Of a DNA stretch of 64,000 bases, positions 13,166 through 23,591 are shown in pieces (position 1 is the stretch's first letter; the number at the start of each line of letters is the position of its first letter). A program made the position numbers and the translations under genes. The stretch comes from Stercorarius parasiticus. Taxonomy: Eukaryota; Chordata; Aves; Charadriiformes; Stercorariidae. The stretch covers positions 2,000,886-2,064,885 of the forward strand of contig VWZL01000203.1 of NCBI GenBank assembly GCA_013396915.1, given 5' to 3'. The notes beneath the pieces were generated by a model that worked only from the letters and a program-made list of their open reading frames with translations, did no database searches and was not told the origin of the DNA.

Positions 13166-13416
13166 CCTTCTGACTGCAAACTCTTCACCAGCTTTGCCAG
13201 CAAGAGCTCCCAAGGCTGTACATAGATCATAATTCAAATAGCACAGAGGAGTCCTCTCCCCCTGCAATATCTCTGCTAGATATACTGAATTAAAAGTTGC
13301 AATGATTTGGCTTTAATAGTAAAATAATATTCAGAGCAGATGGACTGAGTTTTAGCACATCTCTGAAAACAGTCCCACTTCAGCACAGCAGTTTCAAGTC
13401 CTTGTAAGCCTCTTTG
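13166..13416. other. Unique spacer between two CR1 3' ends
   Basis: About 250 bases with no recognised repeat or open frame of note. The word TTTCAAGTCC just before the second CR1 resembles a CR1 segment that lies immediately upstream of the matching point in the first copy. It may therefore be a continuation of that copy interrupted by about 15 bases. Confidence 0.5.
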
Positions 13417-13538
13417 CCAGGCTGGATGGGGCTCTAAGCAACCTGATCTAGTGGGAGGTGTCCCTGCCCATGGCAGGGGGGTTGGAACTAGATGATCTTT
13501 AAGTTCCCTTCCAACCCTAACAATTCTATGATTCTATA
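13417..13538 (+). mobile_element. CR1 LINE, short 3' end
   Basis: Some 120 bases nearly identical to positions 13045-13165, from CCAGGCTGGATGGGGCTCT through TAGTGGGAGGTGTCCCTGCC and CTAGATGATCTTTAAG to the ATTCTATGATTCTAT tail. It contains 3' UTR and tail only, with no coding sequence. By eye it differs at only a handful of positions, including G/A after GCTCT, T/C in GATTTAG and C/A before the tail. It is in the same orientation as its neighbour, so it is either an independent truncated insertion of the same subfamily or a local duplication. Confidence 0.93.
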
Positions 13539-15789
13539 AGTGCATGGAAAACTCACCAGTGACAATCTTTTTTCCACCCAATGGCTTTATTTAGGCACTA
13601 TCACAACTGCACTTATATCAACATCTTCAGCTCAGAGTAGACAACCTATGGATCGCTACAAATGCTCAGCTTGGAAGCAGCCACACTTCTCAGTCACATA
13701 CAGACGTGATCTGGAAATGAAGCAGAACCCTGTTGCCCTCAGGAGCACCAATCAGCAGCCATGCATTAAATCAGCAGCATCTCCAAAGTGCCTACAGGAG
13801 AGCATTTAGTTGGTCAGCAGCATATTCCTTATAATAATTAATACCTATAATATCAACTTAGTCTTGGGAACTAACAGGCTGGAAGAACTCTTTCAGGTGA
13901 CAAGGATGTCCAGTCACCAGCGGCAGACAGTTGCCCCTGTCCATGGAAATTTTTGATGTGTACCTTTTATGATCCTCACTGCTCAAAAAAGGAGCCTCTG
14001 AAATGTTCTCGGGCTCCAATAAGAAATACTAACAAGCACACAGATGCAGTACAGCAGGAAGCTGGCACTCGCTGCAGATCATCAGGCTGGCTCTAATCAT
14101 CAGGGAAGCGCATGTGGACCAGCATCATCTCTGACCTGACAAATTCATGCTCAGCACCCCAGGCAACCTGTAGCTCCAGAAGGGAGGAAGAAAACACCAC
14201 AGAACCCTGGAAACCTTTGGAACAGCAGCAGTTGTTTCCTGGGAGTATCCTGCCTCATTGTGCTTGTTAAGGGGCAGGTGTAATATAATGCAGATGACAA
14301 AACTCAAATCCACTCCCAGTGCGTAAAGTTTTGTTTTCAGAGATTCCTGCCCTCCGGTCTTGATTCCTTATGCCCCTGAGCACTGTGTTTGCATGTCTCT
14401 GAGAAGTCAGTGAGAGAACAGCCTTGCTATTTCTCCTAACTTACTTGATTCCCTCCACTCACTGCAAATCACAGCTGACAACTTCCCTTTTGTTCTTTAC
14501 TACAACCTCTTCATTGTTCTCTCCCTTCCAATACCATTTATTCCTTTAATTCTGCCAGTACTTTGAGGGAGGAGTGTCTGGGCAAAGAATGTTCTATAAG
14601 ATGAAGCTCCGTTAGGTCATATTTTTGTAACAAACAGTTTTCTGCACACAGAGTGTCGTGATCCATATGTTAGTTAGAGAAGAAGAGTGGGAGAAGATCC
14701 GGGAGAGGTTTTTCTCTCTTCTGGTTTTATTTTCAGTTTCTAAGGAAGCATATATATTGTTCTGTAACTAAGGTGTCAGTGTCAGCTGCAGGATATCTGA
14801 ATGCCATTCCTTGCTTTCTCAGGATTTTTTCTGAAGATGTTTTACGTATTTGTGAGCCTTGGACTGGAAATAGCAAAACAAATATGACAGCCTTCCTATT
14901 TTTGTAGTGTAAGTTCATTAGTCCCATTCTAATCAGGGAGATCAGAGCTGGGACTGTCATCCAAAATAAGTGTATACCTCATCTGCTGCAGACAAAGACT
15001 ACTTTGGGGACTTTAAGGTCTATACAGGTGCTACTACTAATTACTTTAAAGTAAAGATTTCTAACCAAATCCTATGGTTAAGGATTTCTGAAGTGAGGAA
15101 AAGGTGCAAGAAATGGCAGTACACAGGAATAAGTTAAATCATAAAATGAAAGCTCTTGTTATGCTGAACTCCACTTTCTGAGAACATCATTTCTCGGTAA
15201 ATCTGGATGAATAATTGCTAGTAAATAATTTGCCTGATGGTCTTCTCTCTATGCTTTGTAGAGACAGCCACTAGCAGATTGTGATTGCTTCAGAAGAGTT
15301 TGTTATTCAAAATTATTTGATGACATTTTTCCAAGACTGCTTTTATCGGCAGCTCACTATTCACAAGAGAGCCATGCAGTTACACCATGATTAGTGGTAG
15401 TATTTCTATTCCCCAGTTGCAGAAGTGTAAGCCTTAGTTATCCAATACAAATACTTCCAGAAGGTGAATTTAAAATTCACTTTCCCCAGGTGCAAGAGCA
15501 CAGAAGCTTCAAACCTCTTTTATGTGAGTGAATACACAATTAAAACTCTACCTTATTGCTCTTTGCTGACAATAATCCTGAAAGGGTTGTGCATGCACCC
15601 TATATCAATTCATTTAGGAAGCAAAAAAACCCCACAGATAATTGCTGTTGGTGGCATTGAAACAGCTCTAGTGTCTGCTATTTGCACCCTTCTGTATACA
15701 GAGGGTCCCCAGTTACAACAGTAGAAAAACATTGCTCTGTTCAGACTCCAGCGTTGTCATAAATTATCATCATTATTATTAAGGACAAT
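13539..15789. other. Non-coding unique DNA, no gene seen
   Basis: No repeat, RNA gene or exon was recognised. Open frames are at most about 90 codons and have no known domain. Confidence 0.6.
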
Positions 15790-15885
15790 GCTATGTTATA
15801 GGAGGAAGTGGAGACACCAAGAGGTTAGGTGACCAAGAGTGCACAAAGTCTATGACAGAACCAATAATACAGCGGAGTTCTCTGA
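15790..15885 (-). mobile_element. Probable MIR/CORE-SINE relic
   Basis: The stretch GACACCAAGAGGTTAGGTGACC, then GCACAAAGTCTATGACAGAACC, follows the minus-strand MIR core. In that core a GAGGTTAAGTGAC block is followed by the CACACAG...AGTC...GGCAGAGCC block, in the same order and close to the same spacing. Many substitutions and small gaps are present, as expected for an amniote-age SINE. Identification is by eye and a profile search is needed to confirm it. Confidence 0.5.
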
Positions 15886-18800
15886 ATGAGCACTGAACTT
15901 GGCTGAGAGCAGCTCCCTGCTCTTTGTTGCTCTCCCTTTTGGGGATGTTCAGCTCTGTAGGGTTTTTTCTGCCTCTTACTGTGTCTCTGCTGTCATCTTC
16001 AGTAATAATCCTGTGTTCAGAAGGAAGGAACATAAACTGAGAGACATTCCAGGCTCTCTGATAAGATGAATGATTCATGGTGGGGATGAGGGAAAAGGAG
16101 ATCAGCTGTGTGCGCTACATGGTTGAGAATAATCCCAGCAGGGAAGTGTTGTGTTCTTGAACTTCAAAAGGGTTATTATAGATAGTCAGAGGTAAGAAAA
16201 AGAAATTAAAATCTATAGAAAACACTTGACAGCAGCTCTTTTAACGTCACTGTTGATGCCTTCCAACCCTGCTAGAGTTCACTAATCTTGGAGAATTATG
16301 ACCACCCAATCTGGAATAAAAAAATGTTCTCCCGCAAACAGACTTTGGGTATATAATTTGGCTTTAGCTTTCCTTTTCAAGGCAGCTCTATTTTCACATA
16401 TTGAAATTATGCAGCTCTGAAGTCATTAATTTCAATTCCAAGAGCTTTTTCCTATGAACACTGTAATGTTACCAAATTATATTATCAATCACTTTTTTTT
16501 TTTTCATTTGGACCATTCTTCTTCCTCTCTGTCTTCCTCTTGCTTTCATTTTCAGTTCCCAACTTTTATGCTACACCATCTGTCAGGATTCAGAAAAAGG
16601 AAGGACTGTCAGGCACAACACAGGCTATGTTTTGTGTGAAGATTTGCATTGTTCTCCAGGTGATTTTCTCTTGAGTTTTTTAGTATTTTCATTGTCAGCC
16701 TGAAGGGTAACAAATCTGTGTACCACAAGTATATGTGTATGAAATAAAGCTGGGGGTGAAGGGTAAAACAGACTCATTCTTTCGTTGTTACTGAAAGCAG
16801 AATGCAGACAGATATACATATGACTGTATATTTATTTTTTCTAGTTATACAGGACAATAACACAGTCTGATGGAGTTATCATTGAACTAAAGTAGCTGCA
16901 GCATCAGTGTGCATAGCTCTTCACCTTTCTCTTTCTCCATCATCAATACAGTTAACGACCTTCAGCCATCCAATAAAAAGTGTTTTGGCACCTATACTAT
17001 GCTGATGCATAATAGAAAGTTTCAGGTTCCAGTAAGGCTGATTCATTCCTCCCATCTGAGTAAAGGCTGGATGTTATACAAGTAAAGGTTGAATGTGATG
17101 AAACCGTTAGATTAAGCATGTTCTAGTCCTTTGAATGGAAAACATACCACTGAAGCAGGCACCATCAGGCCCTTAGGAGAGATTTCTCTCCCCAGATTAG
17201 AGCTATCTGAACGTTATACATCTCATCTATTCTCAAAGTTTTCCCTATAGTCAACAGATAATGATGGGTACCTCCAAATGGGCATCCATCTTCATAAAAC
17301 ATTTAACAGAGAGAGGATGACTTGTGGTTGGTTAACTTCTCCCTCTCTGTGAGCCTAAAGATTACCTTAATCAAGTTACCTAAGATTCAGAGGGGGGAAG
17401 ATAAGTAAGATGAATCCCACCTGAACTAGGAATTTGCTCCCAGCGGTGTTTGCTCTGAAATACTCTATTCCCCTTCCCCCCCCCCAAGTCCCACTCACCA
17501 AGTAATGAGATTCAGGAACTTTTGACGCCTTTAGGCTTCCCAAGAATGAACAGCCATAGAAGAGGACACCAGGTTTCAATGTGCTAAATAAATTGTCAAC
17601 AGAACCTTAATGAAGCTCGGCCCCCAGAGCCTATTATCTACAATGATGTGCAAGGTGCTTCTGTTGCACAAGTTGTATTTTGGAATCCCTTTGACCATGA
17701 AATGGGTCAAACATAGTTTAACATTTGGGGCATGGATGCTAACTGTCAAGAGTTAAATTTTTCACTGCACAAAAATGTAGTGTCTCACTTTACCAGGGTA
17801 CACATTAACCATTTTTGAAACACTGAAATGAGAGTGTAAAAGAACCCTTGAAGAGAGAGAAACAGTAAATTCTTTCTTCAGATTTGACCAGCACGTGGTA
17901 ACTGAAAGGCTAATCTTACCCATTGAGCCATGAGGGGAGGGGAAGGGAAGGTATTGACTAGTAGCTCAGCAAGAAAACAATGACTGCCCTGCACACTGGC
18001 TAAAACAGGGTCTTGGAAAGAAAAAAAGATGTGGCAGTATAATTAAAGACTCTATAATGTATATTCACATGCAGGGCAAATTAAGATTGTATAAGCACTT
18101 CTGATGCTGACATTTTCTGATTTCTCAGTGCTTGACACCGTAACTTTCCTATTCCTTAATCATAGATCTATATTTACTTCTATCTGCCTACATGTAAGGA
18201 TGTTTCGTGATCATAAAGTCCCTCATCTCTCCTTTCCCCACTTGGGAGTATAGAGAGAGAGAGGAAGAGAGAAGGTCCAATTCTTGTTCTGCAGAAGGAT
18301 GGTGGTAATGGTAGTACGTGCAGACTGGGTGTCCAGCTCATACCTGTGAAGGCAAGTGGGACAGAACCGGACTGTTCCACCACGGATATCAGGCCAGTGC
18401 ATTAAATGAGATGGACATTAAAGGGTAAAATAACAACGCTGAAGATGTAACAAGTGCAACGACTGCAAAGTCCAAACAGGATGTCAGCTGTCAAGCGCCC
18501 TTAATCTCACCTCAGTGACAGTTACCTCCAGCATGGAGCACAGAGACTGACAAGGAAAGCATCACATGGATGCACCTTTTCATTTCTTTTTCCCTTTATC
18601 ATTGATACTCCTCACAGATGGGTTCTGCATGACATGTTTGCAGCAGAGACCAGTGACTGGTTGTACTGATAAAAGTCTCCTCTGTACCAGAAACCAGATG
18701 CGGTTTCCTCATAGAACCTATTCCTGTCAGAATGAAGGACTCCAAATACGCCAAAGAGAGATGCAGGCAACTGGCTTAGACCATGGACCCTATTTCTGTC

Positions 18801-19731
18801 TCTTTGCACTGCATGAAAAGGACTTTTCCTTCATGGATATACAGGGACTTTCCTGGTATTCACAGAGTTGCATGACACCTCCATCGTCAGAATTGTTGTG
18901 TTCACCTCAACTCTTTCATTTAAAGGGCATGCCACTGAAGGTAGGGACAGAATGAAGGAGGGAAATAGCTTGTCACAAACTGTGAGTGTGGTCATGGGAC
19001 CACAGAAATCATGCCTTCGCTGTACTCCCCAACTTGAATGTCAGTTTGGACAGGTACAAATTGTCTTTCAGCCACACTTGTCTTGTTTCCCTGAGCTGTT
19101 CTGAGCTCAAAAGGTGGCAAAACTAATGATACAGGTAGACAAGCACATGATGAAATATGAATTCTTGCCTACTGCTGACCATAGATAATTCTGGATCACA
19201 TCTTCAAGTTTAGGGACATTAAAATGAACATGATACAGTAACAGAAGCATATACAGCCTTTTATCCCAGATAGCTTGTCTTCTGCTCTGCTTCCCGTATT
19301 CCCTCTAATATAGAATAATAAAACTCCATGAGGATCTCTTATGGGCACAAGGGATGATTTCTTAGCTTTGCACTTCACTGAGCATGAGCAACACAGGCAG
19401 TATTGCAGCTCCTAACACTATGCTGCATACTTGTTTTATTAAAATCACAGGAATATGTGAAAATCCAGACTTTTGTTGAGTTTGCAATTACACTTTCAAA
19501 ACCAGCTACTGGTTAACTACTGATCTAGCCATCCACTCATCTGCAGGCAGAACTCTCATCTGGCTAGAGATTTTAAGTCCCTCTGTTCCATACAAAAAGA
19601 CACCAAGCCAGTAAATTAGAAAAGAAAATGTCTGTAAAGAATGGTTACCTTTTGAATCTGGACCATTTTCTATTGTGGTGCCAAGTTCCCATCTTGGCTT
19701 CAACATGTCAGGATTGTGCCACAGTACAAGG
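15886..19731. other. Non-coding unique DNA, no gene seen
   Basis: Unique sequence with only simple features: a run of 12 T at 16493-16504, a run of 10 C at 17476-17485 and a short GA-rich patch near 18250-18275. Open frames on both strands overlap and lack recognisable domains. Confidence 0.6.
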
Positions 19732-19771
19732 AATTTCTACAGGTCAATTTTAAAATTGACCTGTAGAAATT
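19732..19771. repeat. Perfect 40-bp palindrome, no spacer
   Basis: Positions 19732-19751 are the exact reverse complement of 19752-19771, with no unpaired centre. The match stops cleanly outside (G at 19731, A at 19772). Each arm contains AGGTCA, a nuclear-receptor half-site, giving an inverted pair separated by 10 bases. A 20-bp arm with zero mismatches is very unlikely by chance in 64 kb. It could extrude as a cruciform, and it might also be an inverted-duplication or assembly artefact. Confidence 0.97.
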
Positions 19772-22700
19772 ATCAGACCTCCAAGCTGTATGACATGCCA
19801 GGGATCATACCAACATCACTCCTCTGTTCTCCACCTGCAGACATCTCTGTTATGATGCAACTTTATTGACCCATGTTGAAGAATTTCATACACCACAGTA
19901 TGAGGTATGAAGCCCTTTGCATTAGTGCCAGGTTTGTATGCCAGCTATTCCTAAGAAAGATCACTCTTTGACCTCCAGATCAGGCCCTGAGTTTTTATTC
20001 CTTCCTCAGTTTGTTCCCCAAATATCAGCCATTGTAGTAGCATGACAGCAGCTATATGAATAAGAAATTGATGGCACCATAACAAATTGAGGGCAAAGAG
20101 GCTATGATCTCTATTTGCCAGGATGGAAGTAAAGGTTTAGTTATTCCCTGCAAACACAGGAAGTAAAGTGCAACAAAGGTTTTCCTGGCCAGAATATGGA
20201 GACAGGATTGCACTACAGGGGGAAAAAAAAAAAAGGAAATGAGACAAAAGCAAAACAGAATTAGAAAAAAATAGTGGTCAACACAAATACTCTTATGTTC
20301 TTCCCATGGTAAAAAAAAATGCTCATGAGAGAACATTTCCAAAAGCTTCCAAACCACTGTGCAGTCTAAATCCGTATTTCAGGATCCGTATTTCAGCTCT
20401 GAGAAGCCTATGTTTCCTAACTGATTTAGACATCACCTATGGTGAATACAGTCACTCTGGTAGTTACAAGTCTTATATACTGGTAAAGCTAGACAGGCTC
20501 GGGAATCAGCTCACCGTCACTGAAGCTGACCCGAGTTCATCAAAGCCCAGGTGAAGCTCTGTGCTGCTCTGCTTAGGCTGGGGAAAATGACCAACTGCTA
20601 GCTCAGGTGTGTGTTTCCAACATCACTTTTGGGCAGGACTTCAACTTGCAAACCTCTCAGATCAGGGAGGGAGCAATTCCTGAAACACAGCCGTCTGAGA
20701 AGCTGTCTGTATAATGCAGCATATGGCAGGTCAGGTCCTGAAAGCAGCCTGGTCACACTGGTGAATTGCTGCCAGTTGGCTCATAAATCTGGCTTCCCAT
20801 CGCCTCAGCAATTCAGCAGAGATACATGCCACCAAATCAGGAATCCCTGTGCCCTTCTGTGATAGAGATGTGAACCTCTGTATCTTTAGGAGGCTCTGTC
20901 CATTCACATTACACCACTGTTGTGGTCACCGAATGCACCTTTGGTACTCCTTGGCACAGGGGCAGGCATGTTTGGTTCCTATAAAAGGTCACATCTCCAC
21001 TTACTTCATCTAAGCTGTGACTTTTCAGTAGGTCTCAAAGCAGCAAGCCTTCCTTTGCTACTGCAAACTCTGGAGCAGAGCAGACCTGCAACGTTGTCCG
21101 ACAGAGATGCAATTTCAGTTGCATTTGCTGAGCTTTTAAATTATATGTATGAATTCCCTGGCAGCTGGTTTAGGGGAAAGTTACTGCTATCGAAAAGGTT
21201 CCTTATTGTCTATGTTTTCTTATGTAGGTAAAGATTTTCCAACTTTAGTCCTGCTGTGTGTTCTCCAGTTTCTAAGGAGATAACAGGCTTTGTAATCCAT
21301 TACGTAACTGCATCGACAAATTTCTTAGTGGTGGTGGCTTAGTGTATTCAGGAAACTCCTTTCCTTTTTTTTTTAAATCAATGTCTTTTTCAGTTAGTCT
21401 CCGTGAAGTGGCTTCACTAATTAAATTCAGTGCTCTCCCTTGCATCTGCAGCCATTCAACACCTGTAGGATGTGACCACATTCTGTCCTTTGCTCCAGGT
21501 TTGTTGGCAATGAGTGGAGAGATTCATGTTTATCTGGCTTTTAGGCCATTTAAGAAAATACTCAGACTAATGCATGTTAGCCTATGGTCTGATCTTCTCT
21601 CATGAGAAGGTCAGGATCTTCTCTCACCAGCCAAATCCTCTAAGTCTCACCTCTGTATCTATTTCCCACTTTGCCTCTCTTCTTTCTTCCAGAACTGAGT
21701 TTTCCCTCCTGAAGAGCTACGTCTGCTTCTCAAGTTAAGTTTTCTATAACTTTTTGAGTTCAGCTGGTTCTCTGCCTAAACTGTTGCTAGGCAAAGACAG
21801 AAAAGGAGGAAGGTGTCTTGGCAGAAAACTCCACATATCCGAGTTATATGGATTAGGAAGAAACTGATGCCTTGCATTCAACATCTGCAAAGGGTGAAAC
21901 GAGGTGAATATGAGATATGTAATCCCTGTAATTCCTTTTGAAGGGTTTAGTGTGTGGATCTGCTGTTCAATTACCTATAGGCCAGCAAGAAGATTATAAA
22001 GGGAAAGAATTTCCTCTGTGACATACAAAGGGACTTAAACCTGAAGTGCAAGTGAGAAGATTTTGCAGGCTGAGCACTATGTCTGTTCTTAAAGGAGGAA
22101 AGTTGGACTTTTTCCCCTACAGGGATCCACAGGTTTCATTTTAATTCAGTCCCCTATATTTTCAAAGTCTTCTATGAAGTGGGAAGTGGCCATCTCACTC
22201 CTACCCTCTCTCCTCTTTCATGTGAATCATGCAGCATAAACTTTTGTACTTCCACTGCAAAGACAGATGTGTTATTATCATTTGCTCAGGGCTTGAACTT
22301 GGGAGGAGCTGGACTGGAATAGGAGACCAAATTCTTTTTCTCATTCTTAAAGAATGCCACCATCTCAGAGGACTATTGTGATCTCCCATCAGAGCAGGAG
22401 AAGCTTCAGGTTTTGCTAGATTCAGTCAAAATCTTGGTCCCTTTATGGGACACAATCATAGACCTTTCCTGCTTCATGTAGGAAGTACACTATTTGTGAC
22501 ACCCACAAATGGATAACCAGGATCCCCGCCCTGCCCCTTCCACAAACAATAGTTGTTCTGGTGGTGCAAGACCTCACTAAATCTGGAATATCTTCACTCT
22601 CCTCCCTGCATATGCAAGGGTAGCAGGGTGCATGAGCGCATGTGAGCACTGCAACAGACTACAACACTTGTCTGCTTGCATACCTGAATATAGTACTTAC

Positions 22701-23025
22701 AGAGTAAAATTCATCCTTATGGAGTAAACCAGAGGAGGACCTCAGCTTAGCTATAATAAAACTCTGCCCGTAAGAAAGTTGTTTTTATCCAGAGTGATAA
22801 TAGGTAATCATGCCTCTGTGTCACAAGCCATTGTAGGGTGGTGACATGCTGTAATAGGGACTACATGTTTCCTTTTGTGTCAGAATCATATTTTTACTTT
22901 TTACACTCGTACTACTGCAGCAGTCAAAGGGGCCAAGCTGTGGGACGAGACTCTTGTGACACCCTAAATACAATTTAACTTTGAGATTATAAGCAGCATT
23001 CCCTGGTCTTCAAAGAGCTATTTGC
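19772..23025. other. Non-coding unique DNA, no gene seen
   Basis: No recognised repeat family or exon, apart from a 14-bp tandem duplication at 20370-20397 and an A-rich run near 20221-20235. Open frames are at most about 100 codons and have no known domain. Confidence 0.6.
20370..20397 (+). repeat. 14-bp tandem duplication, two copies
   Basis: ATCCGTATTTCAG(G/C) occurs twice head to tail. Only the last base differs. It has the look of a replication-slippage duplication. Confidence 0.92.
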
Positions 23026-23030
23026 CCTTC
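23026..23030 (+). repeat. Left target-site duplication of LTR copy 2
   Basis: CCTTC directly precedes the TG end of the LTR and is repeated exactly after its CA end at 23587-23591. Five-base duplications are common for ERVL-like elements and some ERV1, and argue against the six-base pattern usual for ERVK. Confidence 0.85.
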
Positions 23031-23140
23031 TGTCATGGTTTAACCCCAGGCGGCAGCTAGAACCATGCGGCGGCTTGCTCACTCTCCCCAGCTGGGAGAA
23101 AAGTAAAAGTGAGAAAACTCATGGATTGAGATAAAGACAG

Positions 23141-23146
23141 TTTAAT
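23141..23146 (-). promoter_or_regulatory. Polyadenylation signal of LTR copy 2
   Basis: ATTAAA on the minus strand, at the position equivalent to that in LTR copy 1. Function is inferred from motif, conservation and placement downstream of the TATA-like box. Confidence 0.6.
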
Positions 23147-23326
23147 AAGTAAAGCAAAAACTGTGTATGCAAACAAAATGAAATAAGGGATTTATTCACC
23201 ACTTCCCATTGGCAGGCAGGTGTTCAGGCATCTCCAGGAAAGCAGGGCTCCATCACGTGTAATGGTTACTTTGGAACACAAAAGCGATCACTCTGCACAC
23301 TCCCTCATTCCTTCCTCTTCCTCCAA

Positions 23327-23350
23327 CTTTACATGCTGAGCATGACATCA
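23327..23350 (-). promoter_or_regulatory. LTR copy 2 promoter block: TATA-like box and CRE-like site
   Basis: On the minus strand TGATGTCA (23343-23350) is followed by TGTAAAG (23327-23333). The arrangement and the intervening bases match copy 1, although the two LTRs have diverged elsewhere. Read in this orientation the box sits about 180 bases upstream of the polyadenylation signal, a normal LTR layout. Confidence 0.5.
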
Positions 23351-23586
23351 TGTGGTATGGAATATCCCTTTTTGGGGTCAGCTGTCCTGGCTGCGTCTCC
23401 TCCCAGCTTCTTGTGGACCCCCAGCCTACTTGTTGGCAGGGCAGTATGAGAAGCAGAAAAGAGTGCTTGGCAGCAACCAAAAACACCAGAGCACTACCAA
23501 CACTATTTTCCATCCCAAATCCAAAACACAGCGCTATACCAGCTGCTAGTAAGAAAGTTAACACTATCCCAACTGAAACTGTGGCA

Positions 23587-23591
23587 CCTTC
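23587..23591 (+). repeat. Right target-site duplication of LTR copy 2
   Basis: CCTTC immediately after the LTR's CA end, identical to 23026-23030. Confidence 0.85.

Larger units (their letters stand above)
23031..23586 (-). mobile_element. Solo LTR of an avian endogenous retrovirus, copy 2
   Basis: A 556-bp element from TG (23031) to CA (23586), flanked by exact CCTTC duplications. Those duplications prove its limits and show it is a solo LTR, probably left by recombination between two LTRs of a provirus. It aligns with the copy at 11779-12378, with many substitutions and small gaps. Promoter-like and polyadenylation motifs place transcription on the minus strand. Short open frames inside it are fragments of LTR sequence and are not genes. 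A 5-bp duplication fits an ERVL-like origin, but class assignment needs a library match. Confidence 0.92.

Noticed and set aside
11779..23586. A full provirus bounded by the two LTRs
   Set aside because: The right-hand LTR has its own target-site duplication on both sides, and the 10.7 kb between them has no gag, pol or env signal.
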